Notes: generated by a model from the letters alone, not told the origin. DNA of 64,000 bases from Rhizobium sp. 18055 (GCF_902706285.1 NZ_CACSKD010000004.1:62001-126000), one strand, 5' to 3'. Positions 9,310 through 19,026 are shown, numbered from the stretch's first letter. Numbers and translations are program-made.

Positions 9310-9683
9310 ATGATTACGCGAACGCGCGCCCGGCATCAGGCTGCGCCAGATACACCGTTCAACAACGACGCCATTGAGGCAGGCGCGGTGTCCGGTTCAG
9401 CCGACATGGCCATGGGCCGCCCGTGGACCCACCGGACAACCTCGTCGTCCAGCATCTTATGGATGATGGCTTGGCTTGCGCGGTGAGGGCCAGGCATCCG
9501 CAAATCCGGGACGGAATTTTAAGGGAGCAATACAAAACAGTGAAGCATGTCAACGTGATCTTGCCGGGAGGGCTGCGCGCAGGTCTCTTCCAGGCGCTTG
9601 GCCAGAAGGGATTGAACCGCAAGGTCGCTGTTTCCGGCACCCACTTCGTTGCGGTGCCGGAGATGATCGCAGTGACAGCCTAA
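9310..9683 (+). pseudogene. Broken LysR-family regulator remnant
   Basis: Residual effector-domain sequence of a LysR regulator closely matching the intact protein at 32602-33534. Matching stretches include PPDN-VVQHLMD-GLAC, REQY, HVNV, RAGLFQALG and THF-AVPEMIAVT. The whole DNA-binding half is missing. The first part (PFNND...EAGAVSGSADMAMGR) is in one frame, and after a frameshift near 9420 the match continues in another. It stops at TAA 9681-9683, where the intact copy carries on for about 75 more residues. At least one deletion, a frameshift or two and a C-terminal truncation make function implausible. Confidence 0.85.
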
Positions 9684-9935
9684 CCTGCAGGCGTCCTTCA
9701 TGATGTTTTCGTCGATCCACAGATGCGCCAGGGTGGCATCGGCAGGGCGCTGCTCGAAGCCATGATGGATGCCTTGGCCAAGCGCGGGGCGCAGCAGATC
9801 GTGCTATCGACCGCACAGCGCAACGAGGTGGCGCAGCGGTTGTTCGTGGCCTTGGGTTTTCGTCCGACGATGATTGAGATGACCCGCTCACTCACGGTCC
9901 CGGAAGAGCCCCGCTGGCAGGCTTTGTCGCCATGA
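9684..9935 (+). pseudogene. GNAT acetyltransferase C-terminal fragment
   Basis: Reads LHDVFVDPQ-MRQGGIGRALLEAMM and ends with NEVAQRLFVALGFRP. This is the acetyl-CoA-binding motif A and the final strands of a GNAT N-acetyltransferase. The N-terminal half, including the first strands, is absent. The frame is continuous with the LysR remnant through the TAA at 9681, showing that the two gene pieces were joined by a deletion. An ATG at 9723 could start a 70-residue product, but it would lack half the fold. Confidence 0.75.
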
Positions 9936-9971
9936 GAAACTCAGCGGTCACCGGGAGCCGTCTGATCCTTC

Positions 9972-10895
9972 TCATTTATCAGCCACAAGCCTGGCCGCGG
10001 CGATATCGGCAAGAACGGAAAGCGCCAATGCAGTCGCGTCTTTCGTGGGGCCGAACATCCCGATAGGCGCCTTGATGCGGTCGATCTGCTGCCGATCGGT
10101 TCCACTGAGTTCAAGGCGTTGCACGCGGTTTCGATGGGTGCGCGTACTCCCCAATGCACCAATGTAAAACGCAGAGGATGCGAGGGCGACTTCGAGCACG
10201 GGCATCTCAATCTCAAGGTCATGATGGAAGAGGACGACTGCGGTGTAGGGATCGATCAGTGCCGGAACGGCCGTCACGGCCATTTCGCGCGTGCCTCTGG
10301 CGATCTCGTAGCCCGCGGCTTCAGCGATACGCGATACCATCTCGGCTTCAATCGCCTGCCCCGAGATCACCACCCTGGTTTTCGGGCGATAGCACGTCAG
10401 AAAGCGGTTGTTCGACCAACCGGTCGGCTGCGGCGGTGCGATGGCGACGAGACGCCCTTGTTCGGGCGAGTACGCCAGTGCCGTCGGGTGCCGTTGGTTC
10501 AGGCCTGCGAGCACGTCCTTCAACGCGTCGATATCTCGCAGCAGATGGATCGCAACGGTAATCCCGCCGCCGCATGGCAGTACGATATCGAAGAACGGCG
10601 ATCCATCGCCGAACCGCACGGCCCTGTCGCGGCCCTCCTCCATCGCAAGGAGCGCCTCCGACGCCACCGCGGCTTCAACGCATCCGCCAGAGACATAGCC
10701 GCAAAAGCGACCATCCTCGGCGATGGCCATGTGGGCACCCAAGGCACGCGCTGCTCCGCCCCTGATCTGGACGAGGGTAGCCAAAGCAACATTGCCACTC
10801 CCGAATGCCGCGACCGCGAAGCGAAGAACCTCGACGGGATCATCGGTCGCCAACGCCCTGACGGGCGTTGGCTTCGAAACCAGAACTTCGTTCAT
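9972..10895 (-). CDS. paoD: XdhC/PaoD-like molybdenum cofactor insertion protein
   Basis: A 307-residue XdhC/CoxI-family protein. It has the N-terminal XdhC_CoxI segment (ALATLVQIRGGAARALGAHMAI, YVSGGCVEAAV, the conserved LPCGGG) and a C-terminal XdhC Rossmann region (VVISGQAIEAEM, FYIGALGSTRTHRNR). Family members bind molybdopterin cofactor, help to sulfurate it and insert it into xanthine-dehydrogenase-type enzymes, without being part of the mature enzyme. It is the fourth gene after the three subunits, the same order as E. coli paoABCD, with 51 bases between paoC and this start. Confidence 0.88.
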   Translation of the reverse strand: MNEVLVSKPTPVRALATDDPVEVLRFAVAAFGSGNVALATLVQIRGGAARALGAHMAIAEDGRFCGYVSGGCVEAAVASEALLAMEEGRDRAVRFGDGSPFFDIVLPCGGGITVAIHLLRDIDALKDVLAGLNQRHPTALAYSPEQGRLVAIAPPQPTGWSNNRFLTCYRPKTRVVISGQAIEAEMVSRIAEAAGYEIARGTREMAVTAVPALIDPYTAVVLFHHDLEIEMPVLEVALASSAFYIGALGSTRTHRNRVQRLELSGTDRQQIDRIKAPIGMFGPTKDATALALSVLADIAAARLVADK

Positions 10896-10946
10896 CTATA
10901 CACCTTGTTGATATCGGCGGCCGCTCCACGACCGCCGATGGCGCTG

Positions 10947-13145
10947 TCAGGCAACGTCGGGCAAACCGCCGATCAGCTTGTCCAATGTCATCGGATAGTT
11001 CCTGAGCCTGATGCCTGTCGCATTGTAGATGGCGTTGGCAATCGCCGCAGACACGCCGCAAAGACCCAACTCCCCAATGCCCTTGGCCTTCATCGGCGAC
11101 GAATAGGGATCGGTCTCGTCCATGAAGATCACCTCCTGATGCGGGATGTCGGCATGTACCGGCACCTCATATCCGGCAAGGTCGTGATTGACGAAGAAGC
11201 CGCGGCGGGTATCGACCGCAAGCTCTTCCGACAGCGCGCCCCCGACACCCATCGTCATCGCCCCGATGACCTGGCTGCGGGCCGTGATAGGGTTGAGAAT
11301 CCGCCCGGCAGCGCAGACGGCCAGCATGCGCCTGATCCGGGTCTCGCCGGTGGCAACATCGACACCGACTTCGACGAAATGCGCGCCAAAGGTCGATTGC
11401 TGGTGCGTCTCGGTGAGATCGCCCCATTTGATGGTGTCTTCGCCAACCAAACCGTCTGCACCGGCGGCTTCTGCAAGCGGGACTGCCCTGTTTCCGGAGC
11501 GGACTTCTCCGTTTTCGAAGACGACGTCGTCGGAGTTGAAGCCCAGCTTCTTCGCCACGGCCTCCCGCAGCTTGACGCAGGCTGCGTAGACCCCCGACGT
11601 CGCGGAGTTCGCACCGAACTGCCCGCCCGATCCAGCAGAGACAGGAAATCGAGAGTCGCCAAGCTGGACTGCGACCTTGTCGATGCCAAGGCCCATCATC
11701 TCTGCTGCCGTTTGGGCGATGATCGTGTAGCTACCCGTGCCGATGTCAGTCATGTCAGTCTCAACAGTGACAACGCCATCTTGTCCGAGACGCACCCGTG
11801 CTCCAGAGGGAAGGACGAGGTTGTTTCGGAAGGCCGCTGCCACCCCCATGCCGACCAGCCAGTCGCCTTCACGGCGCGAACCCGGCTTGCCTCGCGAAGC
11901 CCACCCGAATTGATCTGAGCCACGTTTGAGACAGCCGACGAGATCACGGTGCGAGAACGGGCGCTCGGGCTTTTCGGGATCGACCTGCGTGTCATTGATG
12001 ATCCGGAACTCCACGGGATCGATGCCCAACTTCTCCGCCATCTCGTCCATGGCAATTTCGAGCGCCATCAGCCCCGGCGCTTCGCCTGGAGCTCGCATCG
12101 CGTTGCCTTCCGGAAGATGGAGGGTTGCCAATCGCATCGCGGTCATGCGGTTGGCGCCGGCGTACAGCAACCGCGTCTGGTTGACGGCGGTTTCGAGCTG
12201 GCCGCCGGGTTGATCGCCTGACCAGCTCTCATGCGCGATCGCGGTTATCTTGCCGTCATGCCCCGCCCCTATCCTGAGGCGCTGGATCGTCGCGGGGCGG
12301 TGCGTGGTGTTGTTCATCAAAAACGGGCGGGGAAGCGCGACTTTCACGGGCCGGCCTGTTTCTTTCGCTGCAAAGGCGGCAAGCACGGCATCGGCACGGA
12401 GGAAGAGCTTGCCGCCGAAGCCGCCACCGATGAATGGCGACATCAGATGGATCTTTTCCTTGTCGATCCCCAACGTCGTCGCCAGGTCGGACCGCCACCA
12501 GTCGATCATCTGGCTCGACGTCCACAGGCTAAGTTGGTCGCCGTCCCAGGCCGCAATCGATGCGTGCGGCTCCATCATCGCATGCGATTGGTCGGGCGTG
12601 GTATACGTCTGATCAAAAGCCACTGGCGCAGATTTGAATGCGGACTCGAAGTCGCCAGCCGCGGAATCTGGTTCCGCAGATTCGTCTGGCTTCAGCGCAG
12701 TCTTCATTGCCTCCTTCAGATCAAAGACGCCCTCTTCCTCGGCATAATCCACCTTGACGAGGGCCGCGGCCGCGCGGGCCTGTTCGAATGTTTCGGCAAC
12801 GACAACAGCGACGGCCTGGTGATAGTGCTGAACCTTGTCGCCGCCAAATAGGTTGGCTGTATTGAACTTGCCCTTCGTTAGTTCGCCGACGTCGAGGGTC
12901 GTCACCACCGCCAATACGCCGGGTGACTTCTTCGCGGCAGAGACGTCCATGGTCTTGATGCGGCCGCTGGCAATCGCCGAACCGACGGGATAGCCGTAGA
13001 CATATGGCATCTTCGGATCATGCCATTCGTAGGCGTACATCGCCCGACCGGTCGTCTTCAGTTCACCGTCGATGCGGTGAATAGGTTTGCCGACCACCTT
13101 GAGCTGATCGATGGGGTTCGTGGTTGCTGGCTTATCGAACTGCAT
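10947..13145 (-). CDS. paoC: Aldehyde oxidoreductase molybdopterin subunit (PaoC-like)
   Basis: A 732-residue large subunit of the xanthine oxidase family, size as in PaoC. The N-terminal ald_Xan_dh domain begins VVGKPIHRIDGELKTTGRAMYA. Molybdopterin-binding segments include FIGGGFGGK and AMRAPGEAPG. The catalytic Glu is in KGIGELGLCGVSAAIANAIYNATG near the C terminus, which deprotonates the Mo-OH in this family. It should form a heterotrimer with the two preceding gene products and oxidise aldehydes to acids. No signal peptide is present; export is expected as a complex guided by the Tat signal on the small subunit. It starts 3 bases after the FAD-subunit gene. Confidence 0.92.
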   Translation of the reverse strand: MQFDKPATTNPIDQLKVVGKPIHRIDGELKTTGRAMYAYEWHDPKMPYVYGYPVGSAIASGRIKTMDVSAAKKSPGVLAVVTTLDVGELTKGKFNTANLFGGDKVQHYHQAVAVVVAETFEQARAAAALVKVDYAEEEGVFDLKEAMKTALKPDESAEPDSAAGDFESAFKSAPVAFDQTYTTPDQSHAMMEPHASIAAWDGDQLSLWTSSQMIDWWRSDLATTLGIDKEKIHLMSPFIGGGFGGKLFLRADAVLAAFAAKETGRPVKVALPRPFLMNNTTHRPATIQRLRIGAGHDGKITAIAHESWSGDQPGGQLETAVNQTRLLYAGANRMTAMRLATLHLPEGNAMRAPGEAPGLMALEIAMDEMAEKLGIDPVEFRIINDTQVDPEKPERPFSHRDLVGCLKRGSDQFGWASRGKPGSRREGDWLVGMGVAAAFRNNLVLPSGARVRLGQDGVVTVETDMTDIGTGSYTIIAQTAAEMMGLGIDKVAVQLGDSRFPVSAGSGGQFGANSATSGVYAACVKLREAVAKKLGFNSDDVVFENGEVRSGNRAVPLAEAAGADGLVGEDTIKWGDLTETHQQSTFGAHFVEVGVDVATGETRIRRMLAVCAAGRILNPITARSQVIGAMTMGVGGALSEELAVDTRRGFFVNHDLAGYEVPVHADIPHQEVIFMDETDPYSSPMKAKGIGELGLCGVSAAIANAIYNATGIRLRNYPMTLDKLIGGLPDVA

Positions 13146-13148
13146 GGC

Positions 13149-14099
13149 TCAACCCCTTGCCTCGGCGATGACAGCGCCGAGCGCGCGCTCGACGAGATCA
13201 ACCTTGAATCGGTTCTGTTCGGTCGGACGCGCATCGGCCAGGAGGGCTGACGCGGCCGCGCGAGCTCCTTTTGCCAAACCTGCATCGGCGGCTTCGACGC
13301 GCCACGGCTTGTGGGCGACGCCGCCGACCGCGACACGACCTGTGCCGTCGGGCTGGATGACCGCTCCGATCGAAATCAACGCAAATGCGTAGGACGCGCG
13401 GTCACGAACCTTGCGATAAATATGCTTGCCGCCGATCGGTTGCGGCAGCGTGACCGACGTGATGAACTCGCCGGGTTCAAGAGCGGTCTCGATGTGCGGC
13501 GTGTCTCCGGGCAGGCGATGGAAGTCTGCGATCGGAATGCTGCGCGAGGAGCCGTCTGGCTTGACGGTCTCGACAACGGCATCGAGCGCCCGCATGGCGA
13601 TGGCCATATCGCTTGGATGCGTCGCAATGCAGGTGTCGCTGACGCCAACGACAGCATGCTGGCGGCTAATGCCACCGATGGCGGAACAGCCCGTACCAGG
13701 TTGTCGCTTGTTGCAGGGTTGATTGGTGTCATAAAAGTACGGACAGCGCGTCCGCTGCAGGAGATTGCCGGCCGTCGTCGCCTTGTTGCGAAGCTGGCCG
13801 GAAGCACCGGCGACGAGCGCGCGCGACAACAGGCCATAGTCCCTGCGGACCGCCGTGTCGGAGGCGAGATCCGTGTTGCGCACGAGAGCGCCGATACGAA
13901 GCCCGCCCTCGGTGGTGGGTTCGATCTTGTCGAGCCCAAGACCATTGACGTCGATCAGATGCGTCGGCGTCTCGATCTCAAGCTTCATCAGATCGAGGAG
14001 ATTGGTTCCGCCGGCGATGAATTTTGCGTCTGGATTGGCAGCCGCAGCTTTGGCCGCGGCCTCTACGGACGATGGCCGTTCATAGGTGAAGGCTTTCAT
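13149..14099 (-). CDS. paoB: Aldehyde oxidoreductase FAD subunit (PaoB-like)
   Basis: A 316-residue FAD-binding subunit of the molybdopterin dehydrogenase family ([18 protein letters not shown], then [14 protein letters not shown] for FAD). The segment [20 protein letters not shown] followed by TGCSAIGG carries the Cys set that holds the extra [4Fe-4S] cluster known for PaoB but not for ordinary xanthine dehydrogenases. This is the main reason for choosing the PaoABC type. The start overlaps the small-subunit stop by four bases (ATGA), showing translational coupling. Confidence 0.92.
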   Translation of the reverse strand: MKAFTYERPSSVEAAAKAAAANPDAKFIAGGTNLLDLMKLEIETPTHLIDVNGLGLDKIEPTTEGGLRIGALVRNTDLASDTAVRRDYGLLSRALVAGASGQLRNKATTAGNLLQRTRCPYFYDTNQPCNKRQPGTGCSAIGGISRQHAVVGVSDTCIATHPSDMAIAMRALDAVVETVKPDGSSRSIPIADFHRLPGDTPHIETALEPGEFITSVTLPQPIGGKHIYRKVRDRASYAFALISIGAVIQPDGTGRVAVGGVAHKPWRVEAADAGLAKGARAAASALLADARPTEQNRFKVDLVERALGAVIAEARG

Positions 14100-14731
14100 G
14101 CTTTGATCCCTGCGACTTCAGAAATTGCGTCCAGAATGTTGGAATAAGCGCCGCATCGACAAATGTTGCCGCTCATCCGCTCTCTGATTTCTGCCGGAGT
14201 GACAGCCGCCGCTGCGTTGAGATCCTTGCTGACGTGGCTTGGGATGTTTGCTTTGATCTCTTCAAGCACGGCCACGGAGGAACAGATCTGTCCTGGTGTG
14301 CAGTAGCCGCATTGAAAGCCGTCGTGCTTGACGAACGCGGCCTGCATGGCGTGAAGATTCCCAGGCTGCCCCAGGCCCTCAATGGTCGTTACTTCGTCTC
14401 CCTCGTGCATCACGGCGAGTGTGAGACAGGAGTTGATGCGGCGGCCATCAACGATAACCGTGCATGCGCCGCACTGTCCGTGATCGCATCCCTTCTTCGT
14501 GCCGGTCAGGTGAAGATGCTCGCGCAGAGCATCGAGCAGCGTTGTCCTGTTGTCCACATCGAGATGCTGCCCCTTGCCATTCACGCTGAAAGAAACCTTC
14601 GTCGTATATGCCATTTCATTCCCCGCGGACTGTGCCGCCACCCTTCCGGCGGCGCTAGCGACCGCAACGGCTGCGGCCGACGAGATAAATAAGCCCCGAC
14701 GGGAGATTTCAAGTTTGACCGGATTTTCCAT
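14096..14731 (-). CDS. paoA: Aldehyde oxidoreductase [2Fe-2S] subunit (PaoA-like), Tat exported
   Basis: A 211-residue iron-sulfur subunit. It has a twin-arginine signal ([20 protein letters not shown]) and therefore probably carries the folded complex to the periplasm. The ferredoxin-like domain has [22 protein letters not shown] for the first [2Fe-2S] cluster. The helical domain has [10 protein letters not shown] and GNICRCGAY for the second. It is first gene of the paoABCD-like operon; transcription starts in the gap to the right. Confidence 0.92.
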   Translation of the reverse strand: MENPVKLEISRRGLFISSAAAVAVASAAGRVAAQSAGNEMAYTTKVSFSVNGKGQHLDVDNRTTLLDALREHLHLTGTKKGCDHGQCGACTVIVDGRRINSCLTLAVMHEGDEVTTIEGLGQPGNLHAMQAAFVKHDGFQCGYCTPGQICSSVAVLEEIKANIPSHVSKDLNAAAAVTPAEIRERMSGNICRCGAYSNILDAISEVAGIKA

Positions 14732-15162
14732 ATCAGTTCCACTTCGTCTTGCTGCTGGAATCTGAGGGCCGCACTCCGGCCGTCTGCAGGTAAGTTAGGG
14801 CAGCGATCCGCGATAATTAGCCCACTCGGACCGCATGCCGTTATCGATCCCGCTCATGAATAGACGCGCAGCAAGTGCCTTGGGCGCCGTCGGTAGGCAA
14901 GCAACTGACCCGCGGAGATGAAGCCGGTCCAAGAGGTTGCCGAACTGGCTAAGGTCGGCGCGCTTTTATCTGAATTTGCAGCGAAAACGACCCTAGTCGG
15001 GATTGGCTTGTGGGACGGAGCAAGATGTCCTCGCTTCGAGGAGATGGAACAGGAACCGCAGGCAGCGAGAGCATTGGAGGGCCGTCTCGCGCTTCTTGTA
15101 CTTGATTGACTTTATCAACTTTAGTAGCGAGAAGGGGATGACGTACAAGGATTGCCGTAACG
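14732..15162. other. Divergent intergenic region paoA / fhuC
   Basis: A 431-base gap between two outward-facing operons. Apart from the iron box at 15103 I see no clear element. A short frame at 14918-15109 has no family resemblance and runs into the iron box, so I did not call it. Confidence 0.5.
15103..15117. promoter_or_regulatory. Putative RirA (iron-responsive) box upstream of fhuC
   Basis: TGATTGACTTTATCA fits TGA-N9-TCA, the IRO motif described for the rhizobial iron regulator RirA. It also lies within a TTGAT...ATCAA dyad, 45 bases before the fhuC start. Repression under iron sufficiency is inferred. Confidence 0.6.
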
Positions 15163-15969
15163 ATGCTCAATTCGCCTCAGGATCTGCCTTTGACCACCGA
15201 AACGTTCGTCGCCGATGGCGTGGGACTTTCTATTGATGGGAGTGCGATCCTGTCCGACGTCAGCCTGGAATTCCCGGCAGGCGAAGTCGTGGCTTTGGTC
15301 GGTCACAATGGGTCGGGCAAGTCCAGCCTCATCAAGATGCTGGCACGCCAGCTTCTGCCAAGTGCCGGATCGATCAGCTATGGTGGATTGGATCTGAGGC
15401 ACTACCATGAACGCGCCTTTGCACGCTCGGTGGCATACCTGCCGCAGGACGTGAACAGCGGGTCGGAGATGACGATCCGTGAACTGGTCGGCTGCGGCCG
15501 ATATCCGTGGCATGGCGCGCTCGGTCGTTTCTCGAAGGTCGATGAGGAGAAGGTCGATCACGCCCTTCGCGCGACCCACATCGAGGCATTCGCCGACCGT
15601 ATTGTCGGCACGCTGTCTGGCGGCGAGCGGCAACGGGCCTGGATCGCCATGCTGATCGCGCAGGATGCGCGCTGCCTGCTGCTGGACGAGCCGACGGCGG
15701 CACTCGACATCGCACACCAGATCGAGGTGCTCTCGCTGGTGCAGCGCCTGGCGCATGAGGGCGGCCGAAGCGTGGTGATCGTTCTTCACGACATCAACAT
15801 GGCCGCCCGCTTCTGCGACCGCATCCATGCCCTCAGACGCGGGCGTGTGGTTGCGAGCGGATCGCCCAGCGAGATCATGCTGCCGGGCAGGCTGCGCGAT
15901 ATCTACGGGATCGACATGAATGTCATCGCCGCTCCCAATCTTTCCCATCCCCTCGCCTATGCTTGCTGA
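15163..15969 (+). CDS. fhuC: Ferric-siderophore ABC transporter ATP-binding protein
   Basis: A 268-residue FhuC/FecE-type ATPase energising iron-siderophore import across the inner membrane. It shows Walker A GHNGSGKSS, the Q-loop YLPQDV, signature LSGGERQRAWIAM, Walker B CLLLDEPTAALD and the switch His in VLHDINMA. It opens a three-gene rightward operon with the binding protein and permease, overlapping the binding-protein gene, and has an iron box upstream. Confidence 0.93.
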   Translation: MLNSPQDLPLTTETFVADGVGLSIDGSAILSDVSLEFPAGEVVALVGHNGSGKSSLIKMLARQLLPSAGSISYGGLDLRHYHERAFARSVAYLPQDVNSGSEMTIRELVGCGRYPWHGALGRFSKVDEEKVDHALRATHIEAFADRIVGTLSGGERQRAWIAMLIAQDARCLLLDEPTAALDIAHQIEVLSLVQRLAHEGGRSVVIVLHDINMAARFCDRIHALRRGRVVASGSPSEIMLPGRLRDIYGIDMNVIAAPNLSHPLAYAC

Positions 15970-16864
15970 GGTCGCACGTTCGATGCTTGTTTCGCGGCGC
16001 TCCTTTTTGCAGTACGCGGCGGCGGGTGCGATGATGCCCACGCCACTGTTTGCGCAGCCGTCCGGCCAGCGGATCGTCAGCCTGGACTATGGCCTGGCCT
16101 CCACTCTGCTGTCGCTCGGGCTGCCCCCCGTCGGGATTTCCGATCTCGCTGATTGGGACAAGTGGATGGCGGAGCCGGCAATGCCGAAGTCCGTGGTCGA
16201 TATCGGCAGCTCGTCCGAGGTCAATTTCGAAGTCCTCATCGCGCTCAAGCCGGACATCATCTTGACGACACCCTATCTCGACGAACTCCTGCCCCGGCTG
16301 CAGTCCGTTGCAAAGGTGATCCGGCTGGAGATCTTCGCGCCCGGTATCGGGCCCATTCTGCCGGCCGCCGTCGCCGCGACGCGCACATTGGCGGCGGACC
16401 TCGGCCGGACGAGCGAAGGCGAGATATTCCTCGCCCGATCGGACGCCTTCTTCGAACAGTGCCGGGAGCGTCTGGCGGGAAAGAAGATACCGCCGGTTGC
16501 TGTCGTAAACTTCATGGATGCGCGCCACGCACGCGTCTACTCCAACCCAGGCCTGTTTCACAATGTGCTCGAGCGCATCGGTATCCAGAACGCCTGGACG
16601 GCGGAATCCAACTACTGGGGCTTTGAGACGATCGGGATCGAAGATCTCTCGGCGATCACCGATCCGGATGCACGTCTGATTGCGCTCGACCCGGTGCCGC
16701 CGGATGTCCTGCCAAAACTCGCCGAAAGCCCGCTCTGGAACAGGCTACCCTTTTCACGTCCTGGCCAACTGTCGATTATCCCTCCGGCACTGATGTTCGG
16801 CATGGTGAACGAAGCCGTGCGTTTCGCCGGCCTGGTGACCGATCTACTGGAAAAGCAAGCATGA
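15959..16864 (+). CDS. fhuD: Iron-siderophore periplasmic binding protein (FhuD-like)
   Basis: About 301 residues, a class III (FhuD/BtuF-type) substrate-binding protein. A twin-arginine-like signal (VSRRSFLQYAAAGAMM, cleavage near FAQ-PS) precedes the binding fold (RIVSLDYGLASTLLSLGLPPVGISD, then ALKPDIILTTPYLDELLP). It delivers the ferric chelate to the FhuB permease. I chose the ATG at 15959, overlapping fhuC by 11 bases. An ATG at 15920 would add 13 residues and one at 15983 would still leave a full signal, so the start is uncertain. Confidence 0.88.
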   Translation: MLAEVARSMLVSRRSFLQYAAAGAMMPTPLFAQPSGQRIVSLDYGLASTLLSLGLPPVGISDLADWDKWMAEPAMPKSVVDIGSSSEVNFEVLIALKPDIILTTPYLDELLPRLQSVAKVIRLEIFAPGIGPILPAAVAATRTLAADLGRTSEGEIFLARSDAFFEQCRERLAGKKIPPVAVVNFMDARHARVYSNPGLFHNVLERIGIQNAWTAESNYWGFETIGIEDLSAITDPDARLIALDPVPPDVLPKLAESPLWNRLPFSRPGQLSIIPPALMFGMVNEAVRFAGLVTDLLEKQA

Positions 16865-18828
16865 TCCGATACCGCCGCGACATTATCGGCCCAGCCCTCG
16901 TCGTCGTCTTCCTGTTGTGCGCCGGAGGCGTGGCATCGTGGTTCCTGATCTCGCCCGCGCTGTCAGGCTCGGCTCAATCAAACTACGACATCACCCGAAT
17001 GGTACTCTACTATTCGACGCTTCCCCGTCTTGCCACCGCTCTCATTGCCGGTGCTTCGCTTGCCTTGTCCGGGGCACTCTTTCAGCAGGTCTTGCGAAAC
17101 CCGCTGGCCGATCCGACAACGCTTGGCGTTTCGGCCGGGGCGAACCTTGCGCTGGTCATCGCATCCCTGTTCCTGCCCGGGTTGCTTGGCGCCGGCCGCG
17201 ATCTGGTCGCCTTGCTCGGCAGTGCGATTGCAGCTGCAATCGTCGTCGGCCTTGGCGCGCGCCGCGGCTTCTCCCCCTATTCACTGGTTCTCTCGGGGCT
17301 GGTTCTCAGCCTCTGGTGCGGCGGACTGTCGGCCATCCTCACCTATCTGAACCAGCGCTTTCTGGCGAGCCTGTTCATCTGGGGCGCCGGTTCTCTGGCG
17401 CAGCAGAGCTGGGTCATCCCGCTGTCGCTGCTGTGGAAGACCGCAGCCGTTGCCCTCGTCTGCGCCTTCGTGATCAGGCCGCTGTCGCTGCTTGATCTCG
17501 GCGAAAGCAGCGCCTCGGCACTCGGCGTCAAACTGGTTCGCCTGCGCTTTGTCGTCATATCAGGCGCTGTCGCGCTGGCCGCGTTCGTCACCAGTGCGGT
17601 TGGGGTCATCGGCTTTATCGGACTGGTCGCGCCGACGCTTGCCCGATTGTCGGGAGCCCGGCGTCCGACGCAGCTGATCATCTGGTCTCCGCTGATCGGC
17701 GCCGCCCTGCTCTTTCTGGCCGACTCCGTTCTCCAGCTCTTCGCAGGCGAACTCGGTGACTTCCTGCCAACGGGCGCAGTCACCGCGATCTTCGGTTCGC
17801 CACTGCTTTTAGCGCTCCTGCCCCGATTGAAGATCCGTCACCGGATCCAGCAATCACCGGTGTGGAGAGGATCACGTCGCTGGAATGGCACCACACCCGC
17901 CATCATCGCCGCGGTTGGGCTTCTGGTGTTCCTGCTTGCCAGCGTCGTCGTTGGACGGTCCATCGACAATGGCTGGACGCTGCTTTCGGGCGCATTTTCC
18001 TATGACATCCTGTCCATCCGTCTCCCGAAGACCATCGCAGCGCTGGCATCGGGCGCAATGCTTGCCGTCGCGGGGTCGATCCTGCAGCGGTTGACCGGAA
18101 ACGAAATGGCAAGCCCCGAAGTCCTCGGTATCAGCGCCGGCGCGACGTTCGGCGTTGCCATCGCGCTCTTTGCAGTCGCCCCGGGGCTTCCCGGCCAACT
18201 CGCATTTGCCATGGTGGGTTCGCTCAGCGTTCTGACTGTTATCTTTCTGAGCTCCCGGCGATCGGCGTTCGCGCCAGAACGCGTGCTGCTCGCGGGAATT
18301 TCGTTGAGTGCCATGGTCGATGCCGTGGTGGGCGTGCTGAGCGCCTCGGGAGACCCACGGGCTGCCATGCTGATGCGCTGGATGAGCGGCTCGACCTATC
18401 TCGTCGATGCCAGAACGGCCGCCATGGAGTTGGGCGTGGCGATCGTGTTGATCGCGGTCGCCTTCACAGCCCGCCGCTGGCTCGACATTCTTCCGCTCGG
18501 CCCGTCTCCTTCGGCAGCGGTCGGCGTGCCGCTGGCAAGATCGCGATTTGCGCTGTTTGGCATCGCAGGTTTGATGACGGCCACTGCCACGCTCGCAGTC
18601 GGTCCACTGTCGTTCGTCGGCCTGATGGGACCGCACCTGGCGCGGGAGGCCGGGCTGACGCGCGCACTTCCGCAGATGATTGGCGCTGCGATGATCGGCG
18701 GTGGCCTAATGGTTGCAGCTGACTTCGTCGGACGCACGATCGTGTCGCCCTACCAGATCCCGGCCGGGCTGGTCTCCGCCCTGATCGGAGCACCGTTCTT
18801 TATGCTGATGATGAGGAAGAAGGCTTAG
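16861..18828 (+). CDS. fhuB: Iron-siderophore ABC permease, fused double domain (FhuB)
   Basis: A 655-residue membrane protein with two tandem FecCD-type permease halves (about residues 1-325 and 340-655), the fused arrangement of FhuB, which is typical for hydroxamate siderophore importers. Each half carries the family motifs, GVSAGANLALV and GISAGATFGVA at equivalent places and FIGLVAPTLAR and FVGLMGPHLAR for coupling to the ATPase. It begins within the fhuD stop (ATGA overlap). Confidence 0.93.
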   Translation: MIRYRRDIIGPALVVVFLLCAGGVASWFLISPALSGSAQSNYDITRMVLYYSTLPRLATALIAGASLALSGALFQQVLRNPLADPTTLGVSAGANLALVIASLFLPGLLGAGRDLVALLGSAIAAAIVVGLGARRGFSPYSLVLSGLVLSLWCGGLSAILTYLNQRFLASLFIWGAGSLAQQSWVIPLSLLWKTAAVALVCAFVIRPLSLLDLGESSASALGVKLVRLRFVVISGAVALAAFVTSAVGVIGFIGLVAPTLARLSGARRPTQLIIWSPLIGAALLFLADSVLQLFAGELGDFLPTGAVTAIFGSPLLLALLPRLKIRHRIQQSPVWRGSRRWNGTTPAIIAAVGLLVFLLASVVVGRSIDNGWTLLSGAFSYDILSIRLPKTIAALASGAMLAVAGSILQRLTGNEMASPEVLGISAGATFGVAIALFAVAPGLPGQLAFAMVGSLSVLTVIFLSSRRSAFAPERVLLAGISLSAMVDAVVGVLSASGDPRAAMLMRWMSGSTYLVDARTAAMELGVAIVLIAVAFTARRWLDILPLGPSPSAAVGVPLARSRFALFGIAGLMTATATLAVGPLSFVGLMGPHLAREAGLTRALPQMIGAAMIGGGLMVAADFVGRTIVSPYQIPAGLVSALIGAPFFMLMMRKKA

Positions 18829-19026
18829 GATCAGCCACGCGGCAATGGTCAGAGCTTAGAGTGCATCATACCCGTCACGGTGATGGCAACGATGTAACAC
18901 GCCAACACCATGTCATGCGACAATTATCGTTCACAGATCGATTGATCCAATCGGATCGATGCGGTGGCGGGAAATCGGTTGGCGGCAAGGGCCACAACTA
19001 CCCGATGTCGGCCCGACTATCGTAAC

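Noticed and set aside
10119..11918. A 599-codon plus-strand frame opposite the paoC and paoD genes.
   Set aside because: Its composition (Arg/His/Gly-rich, no motifs) is that of a shadow of the well-supported molybdopterin-subunit genes.
14918..15109. A 63-codon plus-strand frame before fhuC.
   Set aside because: It has no known family and its end coincides with the iron box; a regulatory region explains the sequence better.
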